Source: Ensifer sp. IC3342
GTDB taxonomy: Bacteria > Pseudomonadota > Alphaproteobacteria > Rhizobiales > Rhizobiaceae
Assembly (NCBI RefSeq): GCF_020193655.1
Contig: NZ_JADYVE010000007.1
Coordinates: forward strand, 1 to 64,000
DNA length: 64,000 nt
Direction of reading: 5' to 3'
Each line of letters opens with the position of its first letter. Positions within the stretch are counted from its first letter, which is position 1. A program made the translations under genes and the position numbers. The notes beneath the pieces are model-generated. The model saw only the letters and a program-made list of their open reading frames with translations. It did no database searches and was not told where the DNA came from. Below, one piece after another: positions 55,062 through 64,000 of the stretch.

Positions 55062-55091
55062 TATCCGGCGTTTCACATGAAACGCCGGATA
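55062..55091 (-). terminator. Perfect palindrome after the DUF2852 gene
   Basis: TATCCGGCGTTTCA (55062-55075) and TGAAACGCCGGATA (55078-55091) pair perfectly around a 2-base CA centre. It lies 12 bases after the DUF2852 gene stop on the minus strand. No clear T-tract follows. The similar TTTCAC arm in the pckA terminator suggests a shared terminator design. Confidence 0.65.
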
Positions 55092-55103
55092 GGCGCTTTC
55101 GGC

Positions 55104-55529
55104 TCAGTTGGTCTCAGAACCGGTGGACGGCGACGGGCCGCCGTTCTTGCGTTCGCGCATGAAGCGGTCGAACTCTTCCTGATCCTTGGCGCGGCGAAGT
55201 TCGCGCACATAGGCGTCGAATTCCTCGCGCATTTCGTCCAGTTTGCGACGCTCTTCGTCGAGGCGGGCAAGTTCCGCTTCGCGCCAGTCGTCAAAAGCGA
55301 CGTTGCCGGTGCGATGATGCGCCCAGTGCTGACGGTGGTTGCGCCGGAAGCCGGCGCACATGCGATCCACACTGCCGTTGGCGTCCTTCTTGAACGCCCT
55401 CAGCTTTTCGCCGAAGAGGATATAAGCGAGCATTGCCAGGCCAAGCGGCCAGAACACAACGAAGCCGAGCACCATCAATGCAATGGTCGCGGGCGTCCAG
55501 TCCGGACGGATCAATGCAGATTGGTTCAT
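55104..55529 (-). CDS. DUF2852 membrane protein
   Basis: A 141-residue protein. An N-terminal membrane segment (about 15-38, ATIALMVLGFVVFWPLGLAM) is followed by a charged coiled-coil region (EAELARLDEERRKLDEMREEF, given as two adjoining parts: EAELARLDEERR and KLDEMREEF). It matches DUF2852, a family of unknown function in Rhizobiales. ATG 55529 with GAGGA upstream is preferred over the in-frame TTG at 55547. It could anchor an envelope or division complex, but nothing in the sequence specifies a partner. Confidence 0.8.
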   Translation of the reverse strand: MNQSALIRPDWTPATIALMVLGFVVFWPLGLAMLAYILFGEKLRAFKKDANGSVDRMCAGFRRNHRQHWAHHRTGNVAFDDWREAELARLDEERRKLDEMREEFDAYVRELRRAKDQEEFDRFMRERKNGGPSPSTGSETN

Positions 55530-55696
55530 CTTCACGATTCCTCGCAATCAGCGGGCCGCGACAATCGCGACCCGATGAAAACGATGTGGGAAAGGCCCGC
55601 CGCCTCTGCAAGACTTTCGGTGTCGGAATCGGACAAGATCTTGACTCTACACGGGCAAAAACGACCTCGCACCGCCGAAAGCGGAATCGTCTCCTG

Positions 55697-56971
<1,275 letters not shown>

Positions 56972-57198
56972 GGGACGCGTACCCCTTGTTTCAATCAATG
57001 ACAACGCCGCTCCCAGTCGGACGCAAGCTTGCGATTGTTTGTCTTGGTGTCCGCAATCGGCGCCAGACTACCACGTTTCTTGTGCAGCGCAACAAATGCG
57101 GCCCTGTCTTTTTGGGGGGCGCTTTGGTTGCGGATCTCTCGTCGTCTCCGAATCGCGTGGTAGCATGCGCTGGCATTTCGGGCTATGACGTCCGTACC

Positions 57199-58035
57199 TC
57201 AGAAGGCGGAAATCCCGTAGAATCGGGCGGCTGTCCCCGAAAATATCGCCTCTTTCTCCGATTGCGTCCGATCCGCGGTCAAATCCCGTGCCGCTGCAAA
57301 CCACGCGGCATAGTCGGCATCGAGCAGCACTACCGGCCAATCGCTGCCGAACATCACCCGATCCGCTCCAAAGACATCAAGGAGATGCGAAGCATAGGGC
57401 CTGAGCCTCTCCACCGACCGGCCGCCGCCCGCCTCGGTCACAAGCCCGGAGAGCTTGACGTGGACATTCGGGCGACGAGCGAGTGCCGCCATGTCCGACT
57501 GCCACGGCTCCAGCTTTCCCGCGGCGATAAAGGGCTTGGCGCCATGGTCGACGACGATCGCAAGCTCCGGCACCTGATCGGCAAGGGCGGCGATGATCGG
57601 CAAATGCCGAGGCTGGATCAGGGCATCAAACCGCATATCCAATTGCGGCAGCGCCTGCAGCGTCACGATCGCCTGCGGCTGCAGGATCCAGGCGGTTTCC
57701 AAAATGGATTGCAGCATCGGGCGAATGCCCTTGAGCTTCGGGCTGGCCTTCAGGCGCCTGATGTCTGAAACGGCATCGGCCGCCAAAATGTTGACCCAGC
57801 CGACCACGGCCGCCACAGTCTCCTCCCGCTCGGCGAGCGAAAGCAGGAACTCGGTTTCCTTCACGTTCGGCGCGGCCTGAACAAGAATGGTTCGCGAAAT
57901 TCCTGCGGCCGCCAAGTGAGGCTTGAGGTCGTCCGGCCCGAAGTCGCGGTAGATCGGTGCGAGATCCGGCCCCGGCCAGTTGTTATGGCCAAGGCCGAGC
58001 GTCCAATAGTGCTGGTGAGCATCGATGAAGGTCAT
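57199..58035 (-). CDS. Amidohydrolase-type sugar lactonase (L-fuconolactonase-like)
   Basis: A 278-residue metal-dependent hydrolase of the COG3618 group that includes L-fuconolactonase and L-rhamnonolactonase. DAHQHYW near the N-terminus and MFGSDWPVVLLDADY at the C-terminal end are the metal-ligand motifs. It would open a sugar-acid lactone in the cytoplasm. Its ATG overlaps the dehydrogenase stop (ATGA), placing it in the sugar importer operon. Which deoxysugar is used is inferred only from context. Confidence 0.85.
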   Translation of the reverse strand: MTFIDAHQHYWTLGLGHNNWPGPDLAPIYRDFGPDDLKPHLAAAGISRTILVQAAPNVKETEFLLSLAEREETVAAVVGWVNILAADAVSDIRRLKASPKLKGIRPMLQSILETAWILQPQAIVTLQALPQLDMRFDALIQPRHLPIIAALADQVPELAIVVDHGAKPFIAAGKLEPWQSDMAALARRPNVHVKLSGLVTEAGGGRSVERLRPYASHLLDVFGADRVMFGSDWPVVLLDADYAAWFAAARDLTADRTQSEKEAIFSGTAARFYGISAF

Positions 58036-59066
58036 GCGGCACCCACTTTGATCACGGCTTTGACGAGGCCGGCCTTGTCGTGCGCCCAGCGCGGCAGATC
58101 GTTGACCGCCTGAGCGAGGGTCGTGCGATGGGTGATCAATGCGTCGACCGGGACAAGGCCGTCGCGGATCGACGCGATGACATGGTCGAAATCGGCTCGT
58201 GTCGCGTTGCGGCTGGCGACCAGCGTCATCTCGCGCTTGTGGAATTCCGGATCGGAGAAGCGGATATCGTCCTTGACGACGCCGACGAAGACCAGCGTCC
58301 CGCCATGGGCGACGTGGGCGAACGACCGTTCCATCGACGCGCCATTGCCGGTGGCATCGAAGACGACATCAAAGCCGTCGCCATCCGTCGCCTGCGCGAT
58401 TGCATGCTCCGTGTCACCATCGGCAACAATGCCGCGCGAGAAGCCGATCTTGTCGGCGGCGAAGGCCAGTCGCTCCACGCTCGTGTCGAGAAGCGTCACC
58501 TCGTGCCCGGCAATGCGCGAGAAGAGCGCCGTTCCAAGGCCGATAGGACCGGCCCCGATGACCAGCGAACGGGCGCCAGGGGCAGCCTTGGACCGGCGCA
58601 CGGCATGGGCGCCGATCGCCAGAAACTCGACCGTAGCGGCCGCTTCGGGCGACAGCTCCTGAGCCGGATAGAGATTTCCTTCCGGCATGACGATCTCCTC
58701 GCAGAAAGCCCCGTCCGTGTGCACCCCGAGCACACGGATCGCCGTGCAGCAATTCGGCTTCCCACTTCGGCAGGCTACACAGCTTCCACAGGATATATAG
58801 GGATTGACCACCACCAGCGTCCCGGGTGCGAGAGACGTCTCTGGCCCCGCTTCGATCACCGTCGCGGAGATTTCGTGCCCCATCACGCGGGGATATTGCA
58901 GGAAGGGATGCTTGCCTTCGAAGATATGGTAGTCGGTGCCGCAGATGCCGACATGGCTGACGGCGAGGCGCACCCACCCGGCAGCAGGCGCCGCAGGCCG
59001 GCTGCGGTCGACGATCTCGAGGCGGCCCGGCTCCGGGCAGAGGACGGCCTTCATCCCCCCGTTCAT
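58032..59066 (-). CDS. Zinc-dependent alcohol dehydrogenase family protein
   Basis: A 344-residue medium-chain dehydrogenase. The catalytic zinc ligands are in GICGTDYH and GHEIS, the structural zinc cysteines in CGSCVACRSGKPNCC, and the Rossmann motif is GAGPIGLG. ATG 59066 lies in an ATGA overlap with the permease stop, though an in-frame ATG 12 bases later is possible. It probably oxidises a sugar acid or polyol intermediate of the pathway served by the importer. Confidence 0.88.
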   Translation of the reverse strand: MNGGMKAVLCPEPGRLEIVDRSRPAAPAAGWVRLAVSHVGICGTDYHIFEGKHPFLQYPRVMGHEISATVIEAGPETSLAPGTLVVVNPYISCGSCVACRSGKPNCCTAIRVLGVHTDGAFCEEIVMPEGNLYPAQELSPEAAATVEFLAIGAHAVRRSKAAPGARSLVIGAGPIGLGTALFSRIAGHEVTLLDTSVERLAFAADKIGFSRGIVADGDTEHAIAQATDGDGFDVVFDATGNGASMERSFAHVAHGGTLVFVGVVKDDIRFSDPEFHKREMTLVASRNATRADFDHVIASIRDGLVPVDALITHRTTLAQAVNDLPRWAHDKAGLVKAVIKVGAA

Positions 59067-60040
59067 CGCTCGCCCCGCCGCCGGAGCTGGTCGAAATAGA
59101 CGATGACGATGATGAGCAGCCCGGTGATGATGCGCTGCCAGAAGGAATTGACGTTCAAGAGATTGGCACCGTTGTTGATCGTCGCCAGAATGAAGGCGCC
59201 GAGCAGCGGGCCGTGGACCGATCCGACGGCGCCGAACAGGCTGGTGCCGCCGATCACCGACGAGGCGATCGCCTGCAGTTCCCAGCCTTCTGCCTGCGTG
59301 GCGTTGCCTATGCCGATGCGCGAGGCAAGCAGCAGGCCGACAAAGGCGGCGCAGGTCGATGACAGGATGTAGGCGAGATAGGTCGTCCGGTTGACGTTGA
59401 CGCCGGAAAGGCGCGCCGCCTCGGCGTTCGAGCCGACGGCAAACAGATAGCGGCCGAAACGACTCAAATGCAGGAAGATATAGGCCGGCACTGCGACAAC
59501 GATCACCATCCAGAACAGGCTCGGCACACCGAGGAAATCGGCCCGCGAGAAGTTGGTGAAAGCCTCGTTGGTGATCGAGATCGTCGAGCCGTTGGTGATG
59601 AGCAGGCCGATGCCGCGCAGCGACGTCAGCGTTGCCAGCGTGATGATAAAGGCCGGCAGCCCCATACGGACGATGCCGAAGGCGTGGAACGCGCCGATCA
59701 GGACGCCGATCGCCAAGGTCGCGATGAGGGCGAGCCATAGCGGAACGCCGGCGGCAAGCAGCCAGGCGACGATGACGCTGGTGAAGCCGACCACTGCGCC
59801 GACCGAGAGGTCGATACCGGCGGTGATGATCACGAAGGTCTGGCCGACAGCGAGGATCGCCGTCATCGCGCCCTGGCGTAACAGGTTGCTGATGTTGTTC
59901 GGCGTCCAGAAGCTGTTGGTCGCGAAACCGAGGAGCAGCCAGAGGAAGAGCAGAAGTCCGAGCAGCGTCAGGCCGAACAGGATGCTGATCCCTTTCCTCG
60001 GCGTCGGCCCCGTGCTGCTTTCAACCGTTTCCACACTCAT
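59063..60040 (-). CDS. Sugar ABC transporter permease (RbsC type)
   Basis: A 325-residue permease with about eight to ten membrane segments and the family loop AVGSNAEAARLSGVNV. The FVIITAGIDLSVGAVVGF region is typical of RbsC/XylH/AraH permeases. It lies 40 bases after the ATPase gene and is coupled to the dehydrogenase downstream. Preferred sugars are pentoses or deoxyhexoses by family. Confidence 0.92.
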   Translation of the reverse strand: MSVETVESSTGPTPRKGISILFGLTLLGLLLFLWLLLGFATNSFWTPNNISNLLRQGAMTAILAVGQTFVIITAGIDLSVGAVVGFTSVIVAWLLAAGVPLWLALIATLAIGVLIGAFHAFGIVRMGLPAFIITLATLTSLRGIGLLITNGSTISITNEAFTNFSRADFLGVPSLFWMVIVVAVPAYIFLHLSRFGRYLFAVGSNAEAARLSGVNVNRTTYLAYILSSTCAAFVGLLLASRIGIGNATQAEGWELQAIASSVIGGTSLFGAVGSVHGPLLGAFILATINNGANLLNVNSFWQRIITGLLIIVIVYFDQLRRRGER

Positions 60041-60080
60041 GTCGTTCCTCCCTGCAGTCCCTTATGCCTGTTTCTCGCAA

Positions 60081-61628
60081 TCACGCGCCGATCGCTTGCG
60101 CCAGAACCTCTTCATGGCTGGCCGTGCGGTAGCCGTGGCTTCCCACGAGCCGACCCTGCCGGAAGACATGCAGCCGGTCCGACAGTTCGTAGACCTCCGG
60201 CAAGTAGGACGAGATCAGGATGATGCCCGCCCCCTTCTCCAAAAGCCGCGCGAAAAGCCGATAGATTTCAGCCTTGGTGCCGACATCAACTCCCACGGTC
60301 GGTTCATCGAAGATGAAGAGCTTCGCCCCGTGACTGAGCCACTTTCCGATGACGATCTTCTGCTGATTGCCGCCGGACATGGCGGATGCCAGCACCCGGC
60401 GCGACGGCGTCTTGATCTTCAGATCCCTAATCTGGCGGTCGGCATTCGCCGCCTCCTCGGCGCGGTTGATCGTCAGCCCGCGTGTCAGCTTGCGGAAAAC
60501 CGGCAGGTTGATGTTGAGGCCGATCGGCAGGTTGAGGCAGAGCCCCTGATCGCGGCGGCTCTCCGGCGCTAACGCGATCCCGAGTTCCATAGCCTTCCGC
60601 TCGCTGTCGATTTCGACCTTCCTGCCCTGCCAGAAGACCTCTCCGGCGCTAAGCCGATGGCGACCATATAGGCCGAGTGCAAACTCGCTGCGGCCGGCAC
60701 CGATCAGGCCGTAAAGGCCAACGATTTCGCCGGCCCTGACCGTCAGCGACACGTCGGCAAAGCCCGGGCCAGTCAGCCCGCGCGTTTCAACGAGCGTATC
60801 GCCCGCGGTAAAATGTTCCTTGTGATAAATCTGTTCGATCGTGCGATTGATCATGAGCGCGATCAGCTCGGCCTCGTTCGTTTCGCCGATCGCCCGGGTG
60901 CCGACATGGGTGCCGTCGCGCAGAACGGAAACCCGGTCGGCAAGTTCGAACACCTCCTCCAGGCGGTGGCTGATATAGACGATCGTGACGCCCTCGCCCT
61001 GCAGCCGGCGAATGAGGCGGAACAGCTGCTCGGATTCCTGGCGCGTAAGATAGGCGGTCGGCTCGTCGAAGATCAGGAACTGCGTGCCGCGCATCGCCGC
61101 TCGCGCCGTGGCGACCAATTGCTGCTGGCCGATCGTCAGGCTGCCGAGCACCGCGCTAGCGGGCAGGTTGAAACCGAGATCGTCGAGTACCCCTTGAGCC
61201 GCATCGGTCATCGCGCGCTTACGCATCAGGCCGCGCCTGTTCATCTCGTCACCGAGGAACATGTTGGCCGCGACGGAGAGATGCGGGCAGAGCACGACTT
61301 CCTGATGGACGGCGTTGATGCCGCGCGAAATCGCCTCGTTGGGAGTTGCGAGCTGGACCGGCTCGCCGCACCAGAGGATTTCGCCCGAGGTTCGGGTTAT
61401 CACCCCTGTCAGCAGCTTGATCAGCGTCGACTTGCCGGCGCCATTTTCGCCGACGATTGCATGCACCTCGCCCGAGAGGAACGTCATGCTCGCGGGCTTC
61501 AGCGCTTCGACGGCGCCGTAGTTCTTCCGCAGACTGTGCAATTCGAGGATCGGCTCACCCTTGGGAACAGGGTGGCCGGCGGGCGTCCTCAGCTCGTGTC
61601 GATGGCCGCCCTCTTGAAGTCCAATCAT
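60081..61628 (-). CDS. Sugar ABC transporter ATP-binding protein (RbsA type)
   Basis: A 515-residue double ATPase. The first domain has GENGAGKST, LTIGQQQLVATARA and LIFDEPTAY. The second has the degenerate loop GLIGAGRSEF and an active signature MSGGNQQKIVIGKW, as in all RbsA/MglA-like proteins. ATG 61628, preceded by GGAGGAGGG, is the proper start; an in-frame ATG upstream at 61682 lies beside the hairpin. It powers sugar import with the permease and binding protein. Confidence 0.94.
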   Translation of the reverse strand: MIGLQEGGHRHELRTPAGHPVPKGEPILELHSLRKNYGAVEALKPASMTFLSGEVHAIVGENGAGKSTLIKLLTGVITRTSGEILWCGEPVQLATPNEAISRGINAVHQEVVLCPHLSVAANMFLGDEMNRRGLMRKRAMTDAAQGVLDDLGFNLPASAVLGSLTIGQQQLVATARAAMRGTQFLIFDEPTAYLTRQESEQLFRLIRRLQGEGVTIVYISHRLEEVFELADRVSVLRDGTHVGTRAIGETNEAELIALMINRTIEQIYHKEHFTAGDTLVETRGLTGPGFADVSLTVRAGEIVGLYGLIGAGRSEFALGLYGRHRLSAGEVFWQGRKVEIDSERKAMELGIALAPESRRDQGLCLNLPIGLNINLPVFRKLTRGLTINRAEEAANADRQIRDLKIKTPSRRVLASAMSGGNQQKIVIGKWLSHGAKLFIFDEPTVGVDVGTKAEIYRLFARLLEKGAGIILISSYLPEVYELSDRLHVFRQGRLVGSHGYRTASHEEVLAQAIGA

Positions 61629-61691
61629 GATTGCCCTCCTCCTCGGCAGCGGATTCGCGCTAAAGCCGAAGCGCCGCTGCAACAGCTATCC

Positions 61692-61729
61692 GCGCATAAC
61701 CCCGAAAATCGCTTCCCGGGGTTATGCGC
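61692..61729 (-). terminator. Hairpin between binding-protein and ATPase genes
   Basis: GCGCATAACCCCG (61692-61704) and CGGGGTTATGCGC (61717-61729) form a perfect 13-base-pair stem with a 12-base loop and no T-tract, between the first and second genes of the importer. Such hairpins often stabilise the abundant binding-protein message and lower read-through. Confidence 0.75.
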
Positions 61730-61789
61730 CAACCCGGATGGCGACGGCGCCCCCTCGTATCGGCCGTCGCCATGTCATGCCTCCCGGGT

Positions 61790-62779
61790 CTAGTTTACCT
61801 TCGGGTTCAAAAGCGCATCGATTTTCGGGTCGGCCATGTTGGCTTTGGTGACGAGGTTCGCGCCGGTATCGACGTTCGCTTCGACCTTCTCGCCCTTCGA
61901 GACCGCTAGTGCCGTCTTCACGCCATCATAGCCCATGCGGTAGGGATCCTGCACGACGAGTCCGGCCAGCACGCCTTCCTTGAGGAAGCCGACGGTTTTT
62001 TCGTCGCTGTCGAAGCCGATCACCTTGATCTTGTCGCCGAGCTTGTTTTCCGCGATCGCCTGGCCGACGCCCTGCGCCATGATCAGATTGGAGGCGAAGA
62101 CGCCGACGAGATTCGGGTTGGCGGTGATCAGGTCGGTCATCATATTGAGACCGGTCGTCGCTTGGCCATCGGCATATTTGTCGGCAACGACCTTGAAGCC
62201 CGGATACTTGGTCTTAATCTGATCGAGGAAACCCTCGCGGCGCTGGTCGAGCGAGCCGACGCCCGGCAAACTGGTGATGATGGCGATTTCGCCTTCCTCC
62301 TTGCCGGTCGCCTCCTTGATTGCGGCGGCGAGCCCGTCAGCGGCAATACGACCGCCCTGGACGTTGTCGGTCGTCAGGAACGAGGTGAAGGCCTTCGAGT
62401 CAGCGGCCGAGTCGATGCCGATGATCGGAACAGCTTTTGCTGCCTCGTCGATCGGCTTGCCGAGCGCCTTGAATTCGGTCGGCGAGATGACGACCGCAGC
62501 CGGCGAGCCGGCGACGGCATTTTCGAGAATGCTGATCTGACCGTTGATGTCCGATTCAGACTGGGCGCCAAGCTCCGGCACATTCACGCCGAGATCCTTA
62601 CCGGCGGCGCGCGCGCCCGCGAGAACGATCTGCCAATAGAAGGAAGTCGTATCCTTCACGATGATCGGGATCGTGACGTCCTGCGCGAATGACGCGACCG
62701 GCGCCATCGTGGCAAGGAAGGCGGCGCCGGCCAGTGCGGTAAAGGCACGGCGGGATAGAATGTGCTTTGTGATGCTCAT
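61790..62779 (-). CDS. Sugar ABC transporter substrate-binding protein (RbsB type)
   Basis: A 329-residue periplasmic binding protein of the ribose/galactose family. The signal peptide (residues 1-32, with a twin-arginine-like SRRAFTA start and cleavage after SFA) is followed by the type 1 fold (DSAADSKAFTSFLTTDNVQGG and ASNLIMAQGVGQAI). ATG 62779 with GAGGAG is used. It leads the importer operon; its ligand is unknown but is probably the sugar processed by the linked lactonase and dehydrogenases. Confidence 0.93.
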   Translation of the reverse strand: MSITKHILSRRAFTALAGAAFLATMAPVASFAQDVTIPIIVKDTTSFYWQIVLAGARAAGKDLGVNVPELGAQSESDINGQISILENAVAGSPAAVVISPTEFKALGKPIDEAAKAVPIIGIDSAADSKAFTSFLTTDNVQGGRIAADGLAAAIKEATGKEEGEIAIITSLPGVGSLDQRREGFLDQIKTKYPGFKVVADKYADGQATTGLNMMTDLITANPNLVGVFASNLIMAQGVGQAIAENKLGDKIKVIGFDSDEKTVGFLKEGVLAGLVVQDPYRMGYDGVKTALAVSKGEKVEANVDTGANLVTKANMADPKIDALLNPKVN

Positions 62780-62848
62780 CGGGTTTCTCCTCTCAAATAC
62801 ACCTGTTCCGTTATTGGATGCGATCCGCAAGGTGCATACGGATCGATC

Positions 62849-62862
62849 TTTTATCTATAAAA
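62849..62862. promoter_or_regulatory. Candidate operator before the sugar importer operon
   Basis: TTTTAT-CT-ATAAAA is an AT-rich 14-base palindrome 70 bases upstream of the binding-protein gene, in the 264-bp gap to the aldo/keto reductase gene. It could be a repressor site of LacI or GntR type; no regulator gene is visible in the window. Confidence 0.35.
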
Positions 62863-63013
62863 AACAGATTGGCACGCTAGCGCAGTGAACTTGAAATGGC
62901 AAGCCGTTCTGCCGGTTCTATTCATTGCGTTCCTCCCAGACGCAACAACATGTTTTCATAGGCATTTCGGTATCTGGACGGGCCACCGGCGGGCCGGTGC
63001 CCCCTTTTTGGCC

Positions 63014-63040
63014 GTGGCGCCGACATCAAGTCGGCGCCAC
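63014..63040 (-). terminator. Hairpin after the aldo/keto reductase gene
   Basis: GTGGCGCCGAC and GTCGGCGCCAC pair over 11 base pairs with a five-base loop, starting three bases past the gene's stop. No T-tract follows on the minus strand, so its efficiency as an intrinsic terminator is unclear. Confidence 0.6.
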
Positions 63041-63043
63041 GTG

Positions 63044-64000
63044 TCACGCCCTTACCGCCTCGAGCCCGAGCTCGGGCGCAACAAGCGTGTAAGGTTCGAA
63101 GGCGGCAAAGTCTTGCGCCGCGATCTTCCGTCGCGTGAGTTCCATATTGCGTTCCAGGCTTGAAGGCTTCGCGGTTCCGAGCAGGACCGAGGCGACCTGG
63201 CGGTTGGCAAGCGGAAAAAGGAGCGCGGGGGCGGCAAGCGGCATGCCGCGTTCGCGTGCGATTTTTTCCATTGCAGCAACTCGCGTCCGCACGTCTTCGC
63301 TGGCCGGCATGTAGTCGAAATGGGCGCCCTCCACCGGGCCGGTGGCGAGGATGCCGGAATTGAACACGCCGCCAACGACGAGCGACGTCCCCTTCTTCTC
63401 GCAAAGAGGAAGCAACTCGGCGACCGCCGAGCGGTCGAGAAGCGTATAGCGCCCGGCCAAGAGGATGCAGTCGATATCGGCCCGCCGCATGACCTCAAGG
63501 CAGACCGGCACTTCGTTGACGCCGAGGCCGTAAGCCGAGATGACACCGCTCGATTTCAGCTCTTCCAGAGCCTTCAGGCCGGAATCCATCAGTTGCCGCA
63601 AGAGCACGGCATTCTTCGCGGCGCCGTGGGTGTAGACGCCGATGTCATGGACATAGAGGATGTCGATGCGATTGAGACCGAGGCGCGCATAGCTGAACTC
63701 GACGGACCGCATGATCGCGTCATAGCTGTAGTCGAAGGTCACGTCGAAATTCAGCGGTTTCACGTAGGAATAGTCGGGAACCGCGCCTTCCGGCACCGGA
63801 CGAAGCAGGCGGCCCACTTTTGTCGAGAGCACGAAGCTGTCGCGCGGCTTGTCCTGCAGGAAATCGCCGACGCGCCGCTCGGCCAGTCCCAGCCCGTAAT
63901 AGGGCGCTACGTCGAAATAGCGGATGCCGGCGGCCCAAGCCGCATCCAGCGTCGCCATTGCGGCCTCGCGCGTGCATTCGCGATAGAGGCCGCCAAGCCC
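63044..64000 (-). CDS. Aldo/keto reductase, D-threo-aldose 1-dehydrogenase-like (5' end outside window)
   Basis: At least 318 residues; the frame is open to the right edge, and upstream in-frame residues GLGGLYRECTREAA match the family N-terminus, so the start lies outside. FDVAPYYGLGLAERRVG includes the catalytic tyrosine, with the lysine in STKVGR and histidine in LYVHDIG. The family includes L-fucose (D-threo-aldose) dehydrogenase and pyridoxal 4-dehydrogenase. Position beside a lactonase and importer favours oxidation of a deoxysugar to its lactone. Confidence 0.88.
   Translation of the reverse strand, partial: GLGGLYRECTREAAMATLDAAWAAGIRYFDVAPYYGLGLAERRVGDFLQDKPRDSFVLSTKVGRLLRPVPEGAVPDYSYVKPLNFDVTFDYSYDAIMRSVEFSYARLGLNRIDILYVHDIGVYTHGAAKNAVLLRQLMDSGLKALEELKSSGVISAYGLGVNEVPVCLEVMRRADIDCILLAGRYTLLDRSAVAELLPLCEKKGTSLVVGGVFNSGILATGPVEGAHFDYMPASEDVRTRVAAMEKIARERGMPLAAPALLFPLANRQVASVLLGTAKPSSLERNMELTRRKIAAQDFAAFEPYTLVAPELGLEAVRA

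Overview
The window is a GC-rich, densely packed stretch of core chromosome from an alphaproteobacterium of the Rhizobiales, most likely Sinorhizobium/Ensifer. This rests on ChvI/ChvG (ExoS), a 536-residue ATP-type PckA, ActS/ActR, short HprK with EIIA-Man and HPr, a DivL-type tyrosine pseudokinase, PhaZ, and several families of rhizobial intergenic palindromes. All 64 kb look chromosomal. I found no insertion sequence, phage, integron, CRISPR array, tRNA or rRNA gene body, although a strong rrn-like promoter points off the left edge.

Layout. 1-7.6 kb: outward promoter, ornithine cyclodeaminase-like reductase, a YnjBCD-type ABC importer, and the helicase HrpB. 7.6-11.2 kb: redox two-component pair ActS/ActR, MmcB-type nuclease-fold protein, and an L,D-transpeptidase lipoprotein. 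11.3-18.5 kb (minus strand): malate synthase G, a lone HyuA-type hydantoinase, a cytochrome P450, and a DUF1402 exported protein with lytic-transglycosylase-like features. 18.8-21.2 kb (minus): hslV-acetyltransferase-hslU. 21.6-26.3 kb (plus): hisB-DUF2628-hisH-hisA-hisF-hisE-coaA. 26.3-30.1 kb (minus): AlkB, Kbp/YgaU-like, ArfB, PckA. 30.4-34.6 kb (plus): chvI, then chvG-hprK-manX-ptsH. 34.6-36.2 kb: ahcY behind a perfect inverted-repeat operator. 36.4-48.5 kb (plus): divL, a TsaE-AmgK fusion, murU, addB, addA, trxA. 48.6-53.8 kb (minus): trpF-trpB-trpA-accD-folC. 53.9-57.0 kb: a YqaE/Pmp3-like peptide, a YgjP-like metalloprotease, a DUF2852 protein, and PhaZ. 57.2-64.0 kb (minus): an RbsABC-type sugar importer with a zinc dehydrogenase, a fuconolactonase-like amidohydrolase, and an aldo/keto reductase cut by the right edge, which together look like an oxidative deoxysugar (L-fucose-like) pathway.

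The genes link several envelope and carbon-control themes. ChvG/ChvI sits beside the incomplete PTS and gluconeogenic PckA. L,D-transpeptidase, the DUF1402 protein and AmgK/MurU bear on cell-wall turnover. DivL belongs to the CtrA cell-cycle circuit. The window is mostly ordinary housekeeping. The items most worth a second look are the six-copy structured repeat near gene starts and ends, the SahR-like operator before ahcY, AccD with three of four zinc cysteines replaced, the TsaE-AmgK fusion followed by MurU, the acetyltransferase embedded in hslVU, and the transglycosylase-like DUF1402 protein. I did not see a clearly new multi-gene system.
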